Below, piece by piece: positions 1 through 8,023 of a stretch of 24,374 nt of DNA (its first letter is position 1; each line of letters opens with the position of its first letter). The translations under genes and the position numbers were made by a program. The DNA is from DATEVL01 sp035471625. GTDB taxonomy: Bacteria; Chloroflexota; Anaerolineae; Anaerolineales; E44-bin32. The DNA is taken from contig DATIPT010000063.1 in NCBI GenBank assembly GCA_035471625.1, positions 1 to 24,374 of the forward strand. The letters are read 5' to 3'. The notes beneath the pieces are model-generated. The model saw only the letters and a list, made by a program, of their open reading frames with translations, had not been told where the DNA came from and ran no database searches.

Positions 1-6
1 CTCGGT

Positions 7-765
7 TCAAGCCGTCGCCAGCGTCGCCTGGCGCTCCCGCCGAGCGTGCTCGAGCGCGGTTCGCTTGGCGACCAAACCGCGCAGGGTCTCGATCGCCTGA
101 GTCGGGTTCAGGCCCTTGGGGCACGCGTCGATGCAATTGAAGATCGTGTGGCAACGGAAGACGCCATCATTGCCGTCGACGTCCCGTAGACGCTCCCCCA
201 GGCCCGCGTCTCGGGGATCCAGGATCCTCAGGAAGGCCTTCAGGAGCGCATGCGGGCCGATGTAGCGCTTGGTCATCGCCACCACCTGGCAGGCCGAGTA
301 GCAGGCGCCGCACATGATGCACGTCTCGGCGTTGTTGAGCGCCGCGACCTCTTCCGGCGTGACCCTGAACTCCTTTTCTGGAACGTCGGGTGGCGGGATC
401 AGCCACGGCTTGACCCGCAGGTACTGTTCCCAGAAGGCGGTCCGATCGACCACCAGGTCTTTGATGATCGGTAGGTAGGGAAGCGGACGGACGGTGACCG
501 TCTTCGACCGTTCGACCTCCGCCGAGAGCCGCGTCTTGCACACCAGGACGTTGCGTCCATTCACATAGGCGGCGCAGCTGCCGCAGATGGCGTGGCGGCA
601 CGACCGGCGGAACGTCAGGCTCCCGTCGTGTTCGGCCTTGATCGAGTGCAACGCGTCGAGCACGGTCGTGTCCGCGGTAAGCGGGACACGGTACGTCTCG
701 AAGCGCGGCCTTCGGTCGGTATCCGGGTTGAAGCGCTGGATTCGGAGCTCGGCGGTTTCGCCCAT
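7..765 (-). CDS. sdhB: Succinate dehydrogenase/fumarate reductase iron-sulfur subunit
   Basis: This is the electron-transfer subunit of complex II, passing electrons from the flavoprotein to the quinone site through three iron-sulfur clusters on the cytoplasmic face. The 252-residue product shows all the ligands. Cys56, 61, 64 and 76 form the plant-ferredoxin-type [2Fe-2S] site (CRHAICGSC, then a later Cys). Cys149, 152, 155 and 159 (CIMCGACYSAC) and Cys205, 211 and 215 (CHTIFNCIDACPKG) form the [4Fe-4S] and [3Fe-4S] sites. I chose the ATG at 765 (MGETAEL) because it sits just before the first beta strand of the ferredoxin domain and has a GAGGGC-like ribosome binding site; an in-frame extension to 813 is possible. 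It lies 54 bases downstream of sdhA. No membrane anchor gene (sdhC/D) is visible; it would lie beyond the left edge or elsewhere. Family assignment is firm; succinate versus fumarate direction cannot be told from sequence. Confidence 0.95.
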   Translation of the reverse strand: MGETAELRIQRFNPDTDRRPRFETYRVPLTADTTVLDALHSIKAEHDGSLTFRRSCRHAICGSCAAYVNGRNVLVCKTRLSAEVERSKTVTVRPLPYLPIIKDLVVDRTAFWEQYLRVKPWLIPPPDVPEKEFRVTPEEVAALNNAETCIMCGACYSACQVVAMTKRYIGPHALLKAFLRILDPRDAGLGERLRDVDGNDGVFRCHTIFNCIDACPKGLNPTQAIETLRGLVAKRTALEHARRERQATLATA

Positions 766-819
766 GGGCACGCCCTCAGTTCTTCTCGCAAGATCCCGCT
801 GGCGGATCCACAACCGACA

Positions 820-2619
820 TCAGTACTTCCGCTCCTGTGGTGGATAGCGTTCCCAATCGACGCGTACCGGTCGATACGCGAGCCGCGGCGGATTGCCTTC
901 GCCTTGCGGGAAAGCCAACGTATGGTGAAGCCACTGTTCATCATCGCGAGCCGGGAAGTCCGTCCGGTAGTGAGCCCCGCGGCTTTCCCGACGAGCCAGC
1001 GCGCCTTCGACGATGACTTCGCTGAACATCAGCAGATGTTCGGTCTCGAGGGCTCCGAGGAGGTCGGTGTTGAAGCGGCGCGATTGATCCCGAACGCGCG
1101 TCTGGCGGTAGCGGCGGCGCAGCTCGGCAAGCGAGGTGCGCGCTCGCTCCAGTCCGGCGGCGTCGCGGAACACACCACAGTCGTCGGTCATCGTCTCCTT
1201 CAAGGCATCGGCGACGGCCGCGACCGATTCGCTTCCGGTGCCGTCGAACATTGCCTGCAATCTCCGCCCGACGCTGGCCGCCGGATCTCCGGCGGCTGGC
1301 GTCGCCGCGGCGCCCCCCAGGATGAACTCGGCCATCGCCACGCCGGCGCGGCGGCCGAAGACCGAAGCATCGAGCAGGCTGTTCGTCCCGAGCCGATTGG
1401 CCCCGTGCACGCTGACGCAGGCGCATTCCCCTGCCGCGTATAGCCCCGGCGCCGGCACTTCGCGGCCGTCGGCCAGCACGCGGCAATCGTTGTCGGTCGG
1501 GATCCCACCCATGCTGTAGTGCGCCGTCGGCTGGATCGGAACCGGGGCGTCGATCGGGTCGACGCCGACAAAATCCAGGGCGAGCTCCCGCACCTGCGGC
1601 AATCGCTCCAGAATCCGATCTCGCCCCAGATGACGCAGGTCGAGATGGATTCCCTTGCGATCCGGACCCACGCCGCGTCCCTCGTTGATCTCCGTTTGCT
1701 CTGAGCGCGAGACCAGATCGCGCGGGGCCAGCTCCATCTTCGAGGCGGCATAGCGACTCATGAAGCGCTCGCCGTCGCTGTTCAAGAGGTAGCCGCCTTC
1801 GCCGCGACAGGCCTCGCTCATCAAGATCCCGTGTTTGTACAGTCCGGTGGGATGGAACTGGACGAATTCCATATCCATCAAGGGGATCCCGGCCCGGTAG
1901 GCAATCGCCACCCCGTCTCCGGTGTTGGCGTGGGCGTTCGACGTGATCTTGTAGGCCCGTCCGTAGCCTCCCGTGGCCAGCAAGACTGCCCGCGCCCGGA
2001 TCCAGTGCACCGATCCGTCGGTGATATCAAGGGCAACCACCCCGCGGCAGACCCCGTCCTGCATCACCAGGTCGAGCATGTACCACTCGCTGTAGAACCG
2101 GACGCCGAGGCGCAGGGCTTGTTCGTGGATCGTGTGCAACAGGACGTGCCCGGTCCAATCGGCGGCGTAGTTGGCGCGCGGCGCCGAGTGTCCGCCAAAC
2201 CGGCGTTGCGCGATTCGCCCGTCCGCCAGGCGACTGAATACGCACCCCATGTGCTCGTACGCGTAGACGATGTCGACCGCCTCTCGCACGAGGATCTCCA
2301 TCGAATCGGCATCGCCGAGCCAATCCGAACCCTTGACCGTATCAAACATGTGAAGTTCCCAGCTGTCGGGAGCCTCGGCATCCGGCGGAGCCGCCTCGAG
2401 CGGCCCTTCGCCCGTCGTCCCCGGCACGGGGCGGACGTTGCCCAGCGCCGCGGCGATCCCGCCTTGGGCCGCGCCGCTGTGGGAGCGGAGCGGATGGACC
2501 TTCGAGAGGACCCCGATGTTCATAACCCCGCGCTGGGCGGCGGCCAGCGCACCCCACGTCCCCGCCAAGCCCGCCCCGACGACGAGGAGATCGTGTTCGA
2601 TGGTTGGGGAAACCGACAT
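820..2619 (-). CDS. sdhA: Succinate dehydrogenase/fumarate reductase flavoprotein subunit
   Basis: This is the catalytic FAD subunit of complex II, interconverting succinate and fumarate. The 599-residue length is normal for the family. Residues 11-30 hold the GAGLAG dinucleotide-binding loop. His47 in the RSHSGAAQGG motif is the expected site of covalent FAD attachment. The FHPTG motif (about 256-260) and EACRGEGG (about 269-276) line the dicarboxylate site. RLGTNSLLDASVFGRRAG near the C-terminal third is the conserved FAD contact. The start is the ATG at 2619, eight bases after GGAGGAG; an in-frame TTG at 2625 would be too close to that site. It is the first visible gene of a leftward sdhAB operon and is divergent from the small membrane protein gene at 2854. 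No convincing sigma-70 promoter for it was seen in the 234-base divergent gap. Confidence 0.96.
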   Translation of the reverse strand: MSVSPTIEHDLLVVGAGLAGTWGALAAAQRGVMNIGVLSKVHPLRSHSGAAQGGIAAALGNVRPVPGTTGEGPLEAAPPDAEAPDSWELHMFDTVKGSDWLGDADSMEILVREAVDIVYAYEHMGCVFSRLADGRIAQRRFGGHSAPRANYAADWTGHVLLHTIHEQALRLGVRFYSEWYMLDLVMQDGVCRGVVALDITDGSVHWIRARAVLLATGGYGRAYKITSNAHANTGDGVAIAYRAGIPLMDMEFVQFHPTGLYKHGILMSEACRGEGGYLLNSDGERFMSRYAASKMELAPRDLVSRSEQTEINEGRGVGPDRKGIHLDLRHLGRDRILERLPQVRELALDFVGVDPIDAPVPIQPTAHYSMGGIPTDNDCRVLADGREVPAPGLYAAGECACVSVHGANRLGTNSLLDASVFGRRAGVAMAEFILGGAAATPAAGDPAASVGRRLQAMFDGTGSESVAAVADALKETMTDDCGVFRDAAGLERARTSLAELRRRYRQTRVRDQSRRFNTDLLGALETEHLLMFSEVIVEGALARRESRGAHYRTDFPARDDEQWLHHTLAFPQGEGNPPRLAYRPVRVDWERYPPQERKY

Positions 2620-2787
2620 GGCCAAGGCTCCTCCGACGAGCGGCCCTCACCGCAAGATATCGCCCCGGCGGCCAAGCGGCCCAGTGGCAGAGGTCACGTG
2701 CGCGTGCGACAGACCGCACCGACGGACCCGGGCCATGCACCCCCCATCCCCGCCACCGGATTCCCGGCTTCGCCGCAGCCTCATCGC

Positions 2788-2816
2788 TTGACGCTGTCAA
2801 TCCGAATCAGTAGAAT
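2788..2816 (+). promoter_or_regulatory. Sigma-70-type promoter for the 65-aa membrane protein gene
   Basis: TTGACG (2788-2793) is followed by a 17-base spacer and TAGAAT (2811-2816), a near-consensus pair in GC-rich surroundings. The expected transcription start is about 2823, inside the sdhA/small-gene divergent region. An upstream in-frame ATG at 2815 overlaps the -10 box, so it cannot be the start codon of a transcript from this promoter. This supports translation from 2854. Confidence 0.75.
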
Positions 2817-2853
2817 GACGCTCACCTTTGCCAAGCGAGGAGCGCGAAATCCC

Positions 2854-3051
2854 ATGAATGTGCGACGGGCCATCGTCTGGATCTTCTCCCTGATCTTCGG
2901 GCTGGTGACGGCCGTGGGGGTCATCCTCGCCTTCGGCACGACTCTGGAGAGGTTCTCCGTCGTCAACGCCTTCCTCGTCTTCATCTCTTTCGCCGCGCTG
3001 GCTTTCATCTGGCTCGACTTCATCCTCCGCACGCAGTATTTGCGGAACTAG
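2854..3051 (+). CDS. Small two-helix membrane protein, unknown function
   Basis: I do not recognise this 65-residue protein. It has a short basic N-terminus (MNVRRA), then two hydrophobic segments at about residues 6-29 and 36-58, joined by a short loop with Thr-Leu-Glu-Arg. It ends in a short polar tail (RTQYLRN). This suggests a helical hairpin in the cytoplasmic membrane with both ends on the same, probably cytoplasmic, side. The start at 2854 is chosen because the only upstream in-frame ATG lies in the promoter -10 box. GAGGAG at 2837-2842 is rather far (11 bases) but is the only ribosome binding site candidate. It has its own good promoter and lies 66 bases before a FabF-type ketosynthase gene. 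It could be compared with LapA-like or other short membrane families, but no diagnostic motif is visible. Confidence 0.7.
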   Translation: MNVRRAIVWIFSLIFGLVTAVGVILAFGTTLERFSVVNAFLVFISFAALAFIWLDFILRTQYLRN

Positions 3052-3073
3052 CACGCCCTCGACCGTAGGATCC

Positions 3074-3094
3074 CGCCGGCCCGCAAGGCCGGCG
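3074..3094 (+). other. GC-rich hairpin between the small membrane gene and the ketosynthase gene
   Basis: CGCCGGCC (3074-3081) pairs perfectly with GGCCGGCG (3087-3094) around a CGCAA loop. No T-tract follows, so it is not a classic intrinsic terminator. It may attenuate read-through, stabilise the upstream message end, or be incidental in GC-rich DNA. Confidence 0.4.
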
Positions 3095-3117
3095 AGAAAC
3101 TCGCCGGAGCAACCTCT

Positions 3118-4377
3118 ATGTCCAGAAACGGGAACTCCCGGATCGTCATCACCGGCCTCGGCCTAATCACACCGATCGGTACCGGGGTCGATGCGTTCTG
3201 GGACAGCCTCGCTCATGGACGAAGCGGCATCCGACGCATCACCCAGTTCGATCCCAGCACGCTCTCGTCACAGATTGCCGGCGAAGTTCCCGACTTCGAC
3301 CCGGGGCAGTACATCAATCGCAAGGAGGCCCGGCGGATGTCGCGCGCCAGCCAGTTCGCCGTCGCCGCGGCCCAACTCGCTGTCGAGGATGCGGGGCTGA
3401 CCATCGACGACGGCAATCGCGAGGACGTCGGCGTCTTGATCGCCAGCGGCGCCAGTTCACCTCCCGAGACCGAGGCGATGGTCACCGACTACAACCGGGG
3501 CGGCTATCACAAGATCAATCCGTTTCACGTTACCGGGCAGCTGCCGAACATGCCATCGTGTCAGGTCGCGATCCACTATGGCTTGCTCGGCTACACCAAC
3601 GCCATCTGCACAGCATGTGCCGCGGGTTCCCAGGCGATCGGCGAGTCGGTCGAAGTCATCCGCCGCGGCGAAGCGAAAGCCATGCTGGCCGGCGGCGCTG
3701 AGGGCCCGATTGCGATCACCTGCATGGCCGGCTTCTGTTCCCTGCGGGCCGTCTCCACCCGCAACGACGATCCGGCCGGCGCCTCCCGGCCGTTTGACGC
3801 CGGGCGCGATGGGTTCATCCTCAGCGAAGGGGCCGGGATCGTCGTCCTGGAGCGTCTCGAGGACGCGCTGGCACGGGGCGCCCGGATCTACGCCGAGATC
3901 TTGAGCTACGCATCGACCTGCGACGCCTATCATGTCACCGCGCCGGAGCCGGAGGGACGCGGCGCCGCCCGGGCGATGCGGCGGGCGCTCGAGCGATCGG
4001 GCATCAGCCCCGAGACAATCGACTACATCAACGCTCATGCCACAAGCACCGAGGTCGGCGATGCCGCCGAGACTCTGGCGATCAAGAGCGTTTTCGGCGA
4101 GCGCGCCTACTCGATCCCGGTGAGCGCCACCAAGTCGATGACCGGCCACATGACGACGGCCGCCGGAGCCGTGGAGGCGGCCGCCTCGGTCTTGGCCATG
4201 CAGCGAGGTCTGATCCCGCCGACGATCAACTACGAAACCCCCGATCCGGCGTGCGATCTGGACTATGTTCCCAACGCGGCGCGTCCCGCCGAGCTGGACA
4301 CGGTGATGTCCAACTCCTTTGGGTTCGGCGGGATCAACAGCGTCCTGATCTTCGGCAAGGCCCCCGAGACCACCTGA
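3118..4377 (+). CDS. fabF: Beta-ketoacyl-ACP synthase II (FabF-type)
   Basis: This is a condensing enzyme that elongates acyl-ACP with malonyl-ACP in fatty acid synthesis. The 419-residue length matches FabF. The Cys-His-His triad is present: nucleophile Cys167 in TACAAGSQAIG, His307 in NAHATSTEVGD and His344 in KSMTGHMTTAAGA. The C-terminal SNSFGFGG loop containing the gating Phe is intact. Two motif positions differ from the most common form (NAHATST for NAHGTST, GHMTT for GHLLG), so a specialised ketosynthase is possible. GGAG at 3106-3109 precedes the ATG by eight bases. No acpP, fabD or fabG is adjacent, so it is not in a fab operon here. It may share transcription with the small membrane protein gene. 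The symbol reflects family rather than proven role. Confidence 0.85.
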   Translation: MSRNGNSRIVITGLGLITPIGTGVDAFWDSLAHGRSGIRRITQFDPSTLSSQIAGEVPDFDPGQYINRKEARRMSRASQFAVAAAQLAVEDAGLTIDDGNREDVGVLIASGASSPPETEAMVTDYNRGGYHKINPFHVTGQLPNMPSCQVAIHYGLLGYTNAICTACAAGSQAIGESVEVIRRGEAKAMLAGGAEGPIAITCMAGFCSLRAVSTRNDDPAGASRPFDAGRDGFILSEGAGIVVLERLEDALARGARIYAEILSYASTCDAYHVTAPEPEGRGAARAMRRALERSGISPETIDYINAHATSTEVGDAAETLAIKSVFGERAYSIPVSATKSMTGHMTTAAGAVEAAASVLAMQRGLIPPTINYETPDPACDLDYVPNAARPAELDTVMSNSFGFGGINSVLIFGKAPETT

Positions 4378-4426
4378 CGCCCGCCGCCATCCCGGAGCTT
4401 GGACGAGGTCGAAACGCGGCCGCGCG

Positions 4427-4442
4427 CCGGGCGTCGGCCCGG
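4427..4442. terminator. Possible weak hairpin between convergent fabF and receiver genes
   Basis: CCGGGC (4427-4432) and GCCCGG (4437-4442) form a six-pair stem with a GTCG loop in the 78-base gap between two convergent genes. There is no run of T on either side. The position suits a bidirectional transcription end, but the structural evidence is weak. Confidence 0.3.
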
Positions 4443-4455
4443 TTCATGGCCCCGT

Positions 4456-4830
4456 CTAGGCGGTGCACGCGAGGATGTGCTGAATCAGCTCTTCGGGATC
4501 GATCTCTTTGAGGAGATAGTGCTCGGCGCCGGCGCGTCGCGCTGCGGCTTCTTCCCAGTCCGACGGATACGAGGTCAGGACGACAACCTTGGGGGCCTCC
4601 CGGATCGTGGCCAGTTGTCGTACGAGCTCGAGGCCCATCCCGTCGCCGCGCTTGATTTCAACCAAGACGACATCGGCCTTCAGGGTATCCGCCTCCCTGA
4701 CTGCTTCGGCGGCATCCCCCGTGTCACCCACGACGTCGACGGCAGCCGTCCGCCCTAGACGGCCGGCCAGGGCGTGGCGCACGGGCTCATGCTCGTCGAT
4801 GATGTAGACGCGGGGCGCCGCAGTGCTCAT
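4456..4830 (-). CDS. Stand-alone receiver-domain protein lacking the phospho-acceptor Asp
   Basis: This 124-residue protein is a single CheY-like receiver domain with no DNA-binding or other output domain. The fold signature is clear: VYIIDEHEP at residues 8-16 (acidic pair Asp12/Glu13), VVLTSYPSD with Thr86, and HYLLKEIDP with the conserved Lys108. At the expected phosphorylation site, after the third strand (DVVLVEIKRG), residue 58 is Glu (codon GAA) rather than Asp. Such a pseudo-receiver may mimic the phosphorylated state or act only through binding. The gene is 72 bases downstream of the GAF histidine kinase, so a pair is likely. I chose the ATG at 4830; a GTG at 4836 is an alternative. 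No ribosome binding site is seen, and a TACACT element lies 10 bases upstream, which would suit a leaderless transcript. Confidence 0.82.
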   Translation of the reverse strand: MSTAAPRVYIIDEHEPVRHALAGRLGRTAAVDVVGDTGDAAEAVREADTLKADVVLVEIKRGDGMGLELVRQLATIREAPKVVVLTSYPSDWEEAAARRAGAEHYLLKEIDPEELIQHILACTA

Positions 4831-4840
4831 CGTCACTACA

Positions 4841-4846
4841 AGTGTA
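4841..4846 (-). promoter_or_regulatory. Possible -10 element for the receiver gene
   Basis: On the minus strand TACACT lies 10 bases before the ATG at 4830. No -35 match is found at normal spacing. If used, transcription would begin almost at the start codon. The same hexamer is used with a perfect -35 at 19117-19144, which lends slight support. Confidence 0.35.
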
Positions 4847-4902
4847 GGCGCCGCCTCGCTCCCGCCCCCAGTGTCCTCCGTCCCGTGGGCCCTCGCGACC
4901 TG

Positions 4903-6612
4903 TCATTCCGAGTCGAGCGGCAGACGGACGGTTACTGTCGTTCCCTCGCCCGGGCTGGAAGCGATCTCCACCTGCGCGCCGATTCCCCGGGCGCGCTCGA
5001 CGATGTTCGACAAGCCATGCCCGAGGCGCGTCGGGATTTCATCGGCGGGGAAGCCGCGCCCGTTGTCGATGACCTGGAGGACCGCATCCCCGTCCTCGCG
5101 CCGGAGGCTGACCCACACCCGCGACGCCTGGGCGTGCTTGGCCGTATTGGCCAGCGCCTCCTGGGAGATGTGAAACATCGCCAGCCGGACCGAGTCGCTG
5201 ATCGTTTCGGCCACCTTCGGGTCGGCCAGGAGCTCGGTCTCGACCGTCGTGTTGGCGCGGAATTCGTTCGTCAGGCGGCGCAACGCGCCTCCGAAGTCGT
5301 CCATCTGGACCCGGCTTGGCTGCAGATCGAGGATGTAGGTGCGGATATCGCGGATGACCGCATTCAGACCTTCGATCACCCGGGCCAGCGCCGCGCTCCG
5401 CTCCTCTCGGTCGGAACCTTCCATGGTCTTGAGCGAGTCGAGGGTGAGGCCGATCGCGTAGATCGACTGGATGATTCCGTCGTGCAGCTCCATCGCGATC
5501 CGCTCACGTTCCTCGAGCACCGCCACGCGACGGGCCTGACGGTACAGCCGGGCGTTCTCAACGGCCACGCCCACGGCTGCGCCGAGGGCCTCCAGCAAGC
5601 CGATCTCTCCCACCCGCAAGGGCCGATTCCCCCGGAACGCCAGGCTCATGACGCCGACGACTTGGGCCCGAGCCTTCAGGGGAACCGACACCATCGTCCC
5701 GATCCCGGAAGCGAGTACGGACGGCTGCAGGCGATGGGTCTCTTCGGCGTCGCCGAGCTGCGTCGTCCAGGCAGCCTTCCCTGAGGCTGCCACTCGGCCG
5801 ACGAATCCCTCTCCCACCCGAAACCGCGACGCCGCCCAGAAGGCTTCGGCGACTCTCCCCCGGTGCACCGCCAGGCCATAGGCCTTCTCATCCTCCGCCT
5901 TCAAGAAGACCTCGCCGGCTTGGGCGTCAAACAGATCGATCACCCGATCGAGCATCTCCGCCAGCAACGCGTCGAGTTCCATCGCAGAGCTGACCGCCGT
6001 GGCCAGGGAGTTGACCAGCTCCAACTCGCGGTTCCGGGCGGTGACCTCTTCCTCGCGGTCGCGGATCTGCCGGTACAGGCGCGCGTTCTCGATCGCCGCG
6101 GCGGCGTGGGCCGCCAACATCTCGATCAGACTCTGGTCTTCCTCGCTGAAGACCTCGGCCCCGATCCGATCGGTCAGATAGAGCTGCCCCACCGGCCGGC
6201 CGAAGGCCGAGATCGGTACGCCGAGGAAGGATTTCATCGGCGGGTGGCCCTCGGGGAAACCCGCCGAGCGGGGATGGGCGCTCAAGTCCGGTAGTCGGAC
6301 CGAAGCGCTTGTGCGCATCATTTCGCCGATCAGACCGCGGCCGACCGGAGGATGGGCAATCGCATCAACCTCTTCCTGACCGAGCCCCTCCGTCAGGAAC
6401 GTCTCCAGCCCACCGTGGTTGTCGGGGATCCCCAAGGCCGCATACCGGGCATGGGTCAACTCCCGAGCCGCCTGGACGATTCGACGCAAGGTCCCCTCGA
6501 GCGTCAGATCGGCGTAGAGGCTCAGCGTCGCCCGATGGAGCGACCGGATCCGGTCGCTCTTGGTGGGCTGGGCTGGTTTGGAGGTCGTACGGCGGGGCTT
6601 CTTCTCGGGCAC
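4903..6612 (-). CDS. Soluble GAF-GAF sensor histidine kinase (NarL-type HisKA_3/HATPase_c)
   Basis: This is a 569-residue cytoplasmic sensor kinase with no signal peptide or membrane helix. It contains two tandem GAF domains (about residues 38-180 and 210-355), each ending in a helix of the form AxxxENARLYRQ that links the modules. A HisKA_3 dimerisation/phospho-acceptor segment follows, with His377 in RIAMELHDGIIQS. The C-terminal HATPase_c domain has an N-box Asn489 (QEALANTAKHA), the DNGRGF ATP loop at 516-521 and GHGLSNIVERA at 531-541. The HisKA_3 type normally pairs with NarL/LuxR-type response regulators. The only adjacent partner is the receiver-only gene downstream, whose acceptor Asp is replaced. 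The start is GTG at 6612 with an AGGGA-like ribosome binding site. It is divergent from the HMG-CoA reductase gene across a 118-base gap. The GAF ligand cannot be predicted. Confidence 0.92.
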   Translation of the reverse strand: MPEKKPRRTTSKPAQPTKSDRIRSLHRATLSLYADLTLEGTLRRIVQAARELTHARYAALGIPDNHGGLETFLTEGLGQEEVDAIAHPPVGRGLIGEMMRTSASVRLPDLSAHPRSAGFPEGHPPMKSFLGVPISAFGRPVGQLYLTDRIGAEVFSEEDQSLIEMLAAHAAAAIENARLYRQIRDREEEVTARNRELELVNSLATAVSSAMELDALLAEMLDRVIDLFDAQAGEVFLKAEDEKAYGLAVHRGRVAEAFWAASRFRVGEGFVGRVAASGKAAWTTQLGDAEETHRLQPSVLASGIGTMVSVPLKARAQVVGVMSLAFRGNRPLRVGEIGLLEALGAAVGVAVENARLYRQARRVAVLEERERIAMELHDGIIQSIYAIGLTLDSLKTMEGSDREERSAALARVIEGLNAVIRDIRTYILDLQPSRVQMDDFGGALRRLTNEFRANTTVETELLADPKVAETISDSVRLAMFHISQEALANTAKHAQASRVWVSLRREDGDAVLQVIDNGRGFPADEIPTRLGHGLSNIVERARGIGAQVEIASSPGEGTTVTVRLPLDSE

Positions 6613-6730
6613 CGCAATCCCTGCGGCGAATTCTACATCAGGCCGGGCCGGACGGCCGAACAGGTCTGATAGTTTTTGGAGGCGGCCGAGGGCTATACGA
6701 GGCGACTGGGAAACATCCCACGAGCGACCG

Positions 6731-8023
6731 ATGCCACCATCCCGACTCCCCCGGATCTACGACCTCCCCCTCCCCGAGCGCCTGCGTCAGGTCGTTGACG
6801 CTGCGTCAGCCACGGAGGCGACCGCCGCCGCCCTCAAACAAGGTCTCACGCCGGATCAAGCCGACCCAATGATCGAGAACGTCATCGGTGTCTTCGGCCT
6901 TCCCCTCGGTGTCGCCGTGAACTTCCGGGTCAACGGGCTAGACGTGCTGGTTCCGATGGCGATCGAGGAGCCGTCGGTCGTGGCCGGGGCTTCCTTCATG
7001 GCGCGCCTCGCCCGGGAAGGCGGCGGATTCGAGGCGGGAACGACCCAGCCCGAGATGATCGCTCAGCTCCAGGTGCTTGACATTGCCGATCTAGAGAGCG
7101 CCGGTCAGAAGATCCTGGCCCAGAAGGCCGCCCTGCTGGCCGAGGCCGACCAGGTCGATCCGGTTCTGCAATCTCTGGGGGGCGGCGCCCGCGATCTGGA
7201 GGTGCGACTACTCAACCCGACGCCGATCGGCCCGCAGCTCATCGTCCACCTGGTCTACGACGTGCGCGACGCCATGGGCGCCAACGCAGCCAACACGGCG
7301 GCGGAGCGCCTGGCCCCACGGATTGCGGAGATCGCCGGCGGTCGGGTCCACCTGCGAATCGTCTCCAACCTGGCCGACCGCCGACGAGCCCACGCCCGAT
7401 GCCGGATACCGGTGGAGGCGCTGGCCTTCGGCGAGTTCTCAGGCGAGCGGGTGGCGCGCGGCATCGTCGAGGCCTGGGCCTTCGCCGCCGCCGATCCCTA
7501 CCGGGCCGCCACCCACAACAAAGGGATCATGAACGGGATCGACGCCGTGGTGATCGCAACCGGCAACGATTGGCGCGCCGTCGAGGCGGGTGCGCACGCC
7601 TACGCCGCCCGTGACGGCCGATACACTTCCCTGAGCCAATGGTCGATCGAGGCGGACCGCCTCGTCGGCTTCCTCGAGCTGCCGATGGCCGTCGGAACCG
7701 TCGGGGGCGCCACCCGCGCGCACCCAACGGCTCGCGCCTGTCTGGAGTTGATGGGCGTCCGGACGGCCGGCGAGCTCGCCGAGATCATCGTCTCCGTCGG
7801 CCTGGCACAGAATCTGGCCGCCCTGCGCGCCCTGGCCACCGAAGGCATCCAGCGCGGTCACATGAGTTTGCATGCGCGCCAGGTGGCGATCGCCGCCGGC
7901 GCCGAGGGGCCGATGATCGAGCACGTCGCCCAACAGATGGTCGAGGAAGGCGTTGTCCGGATCGACCGCGCCGAGGCCCTGATCCGCGAATGGAGCGCCG
8001 GCTCCGCGCGAGGAGAAACATGA
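6731..8023 (+). CDS. Hydroxymethylglutaryl-CoA reductase, class II
   Basis: This enzyme reduces HMG-CoA to mevalonate with NAD(P)H, the committed step of the mevalonate pathway. The 430-residue length fits the soluble class II family (Pseudomonas mevalonii type). Visible signatures are ENVIGVFGLPLG (49-60), catalytic Glu in MAIEEPSVVAGAS (79/80), DAMGANAAN (180-188), Lys264 in THNKGIMNGID, Asp280 in ATGND and the C-terminal His motif GHMSLHAR (376-383). The ATG at 6731 matches the family N-terminus; longer in-frame extensions run into the kinase promoter region. There is no clear ribosome binding site, only a small TGGGA/TCCCA hairpin at 6707-6720. It overlaps the HMG-CoA synthase gene by four bases (ATGA), so the two are co-translated. 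In this context the role is biosynthetic rather than mevalonate breakdown; cofactor preference is not resolved. Confidence 0.95.
   Translation: MPPSRLPRIYDLPLPERLRQVVDAASATEATAAALKQGLTPDQADPMIENVIGVFGLPLGVAVNFRVNGLDVLVPMAIEEPSVVAGASFMARLAREGGGFEAGTTQPEMIAQLQVLDIADLESAGQKILAQKAALLAEADQVDPVLQSLGGGARDLEVRLLNPTPIGPQLIVHLVYDVRDAMGANAANTAAERLAPRIAEIAGGRVHLRIVSNLADRRRAHARCRIPVEALAFGEFSGERVARGIVEAWAFAAADPYRAATHNKGIMNGIDAVVIATGNDWRAVEAGAHAYAARDGRYTSLSQWSIEADRLVGFLELPMAVGTVGGATRAHPTARACLELMGVRTAGELAEIIVSVGLAQNLAALRALATEGIQRGHMSLHARQVAIAAGAEGPMIEHVAQQMVEEGVVRIDRAEALIREWSAGSARGET

Noticed and set aside
592..1443. Long plus-strand open frame of 283 codons
   Set aside because: It lies opposite sdhB/sdhA, whose motifs are unambiguous; its translation has no recognisable domain and its length reflects GC-rich codon bias.
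2620..2787. Promoter for sdhAB in the divergent gap
   Set aside because: A GATATC-like element exists on the minus strand near 2655-2660, but there is no -35 partner and no extended -10, so support is insufficient.
4774..5784. Plus-strand open frame of 336 codons opposite the histidine kinase
   Set aside because: The minus-strand kinase has complete catalytic motifs; this frame has none and is a shadow.
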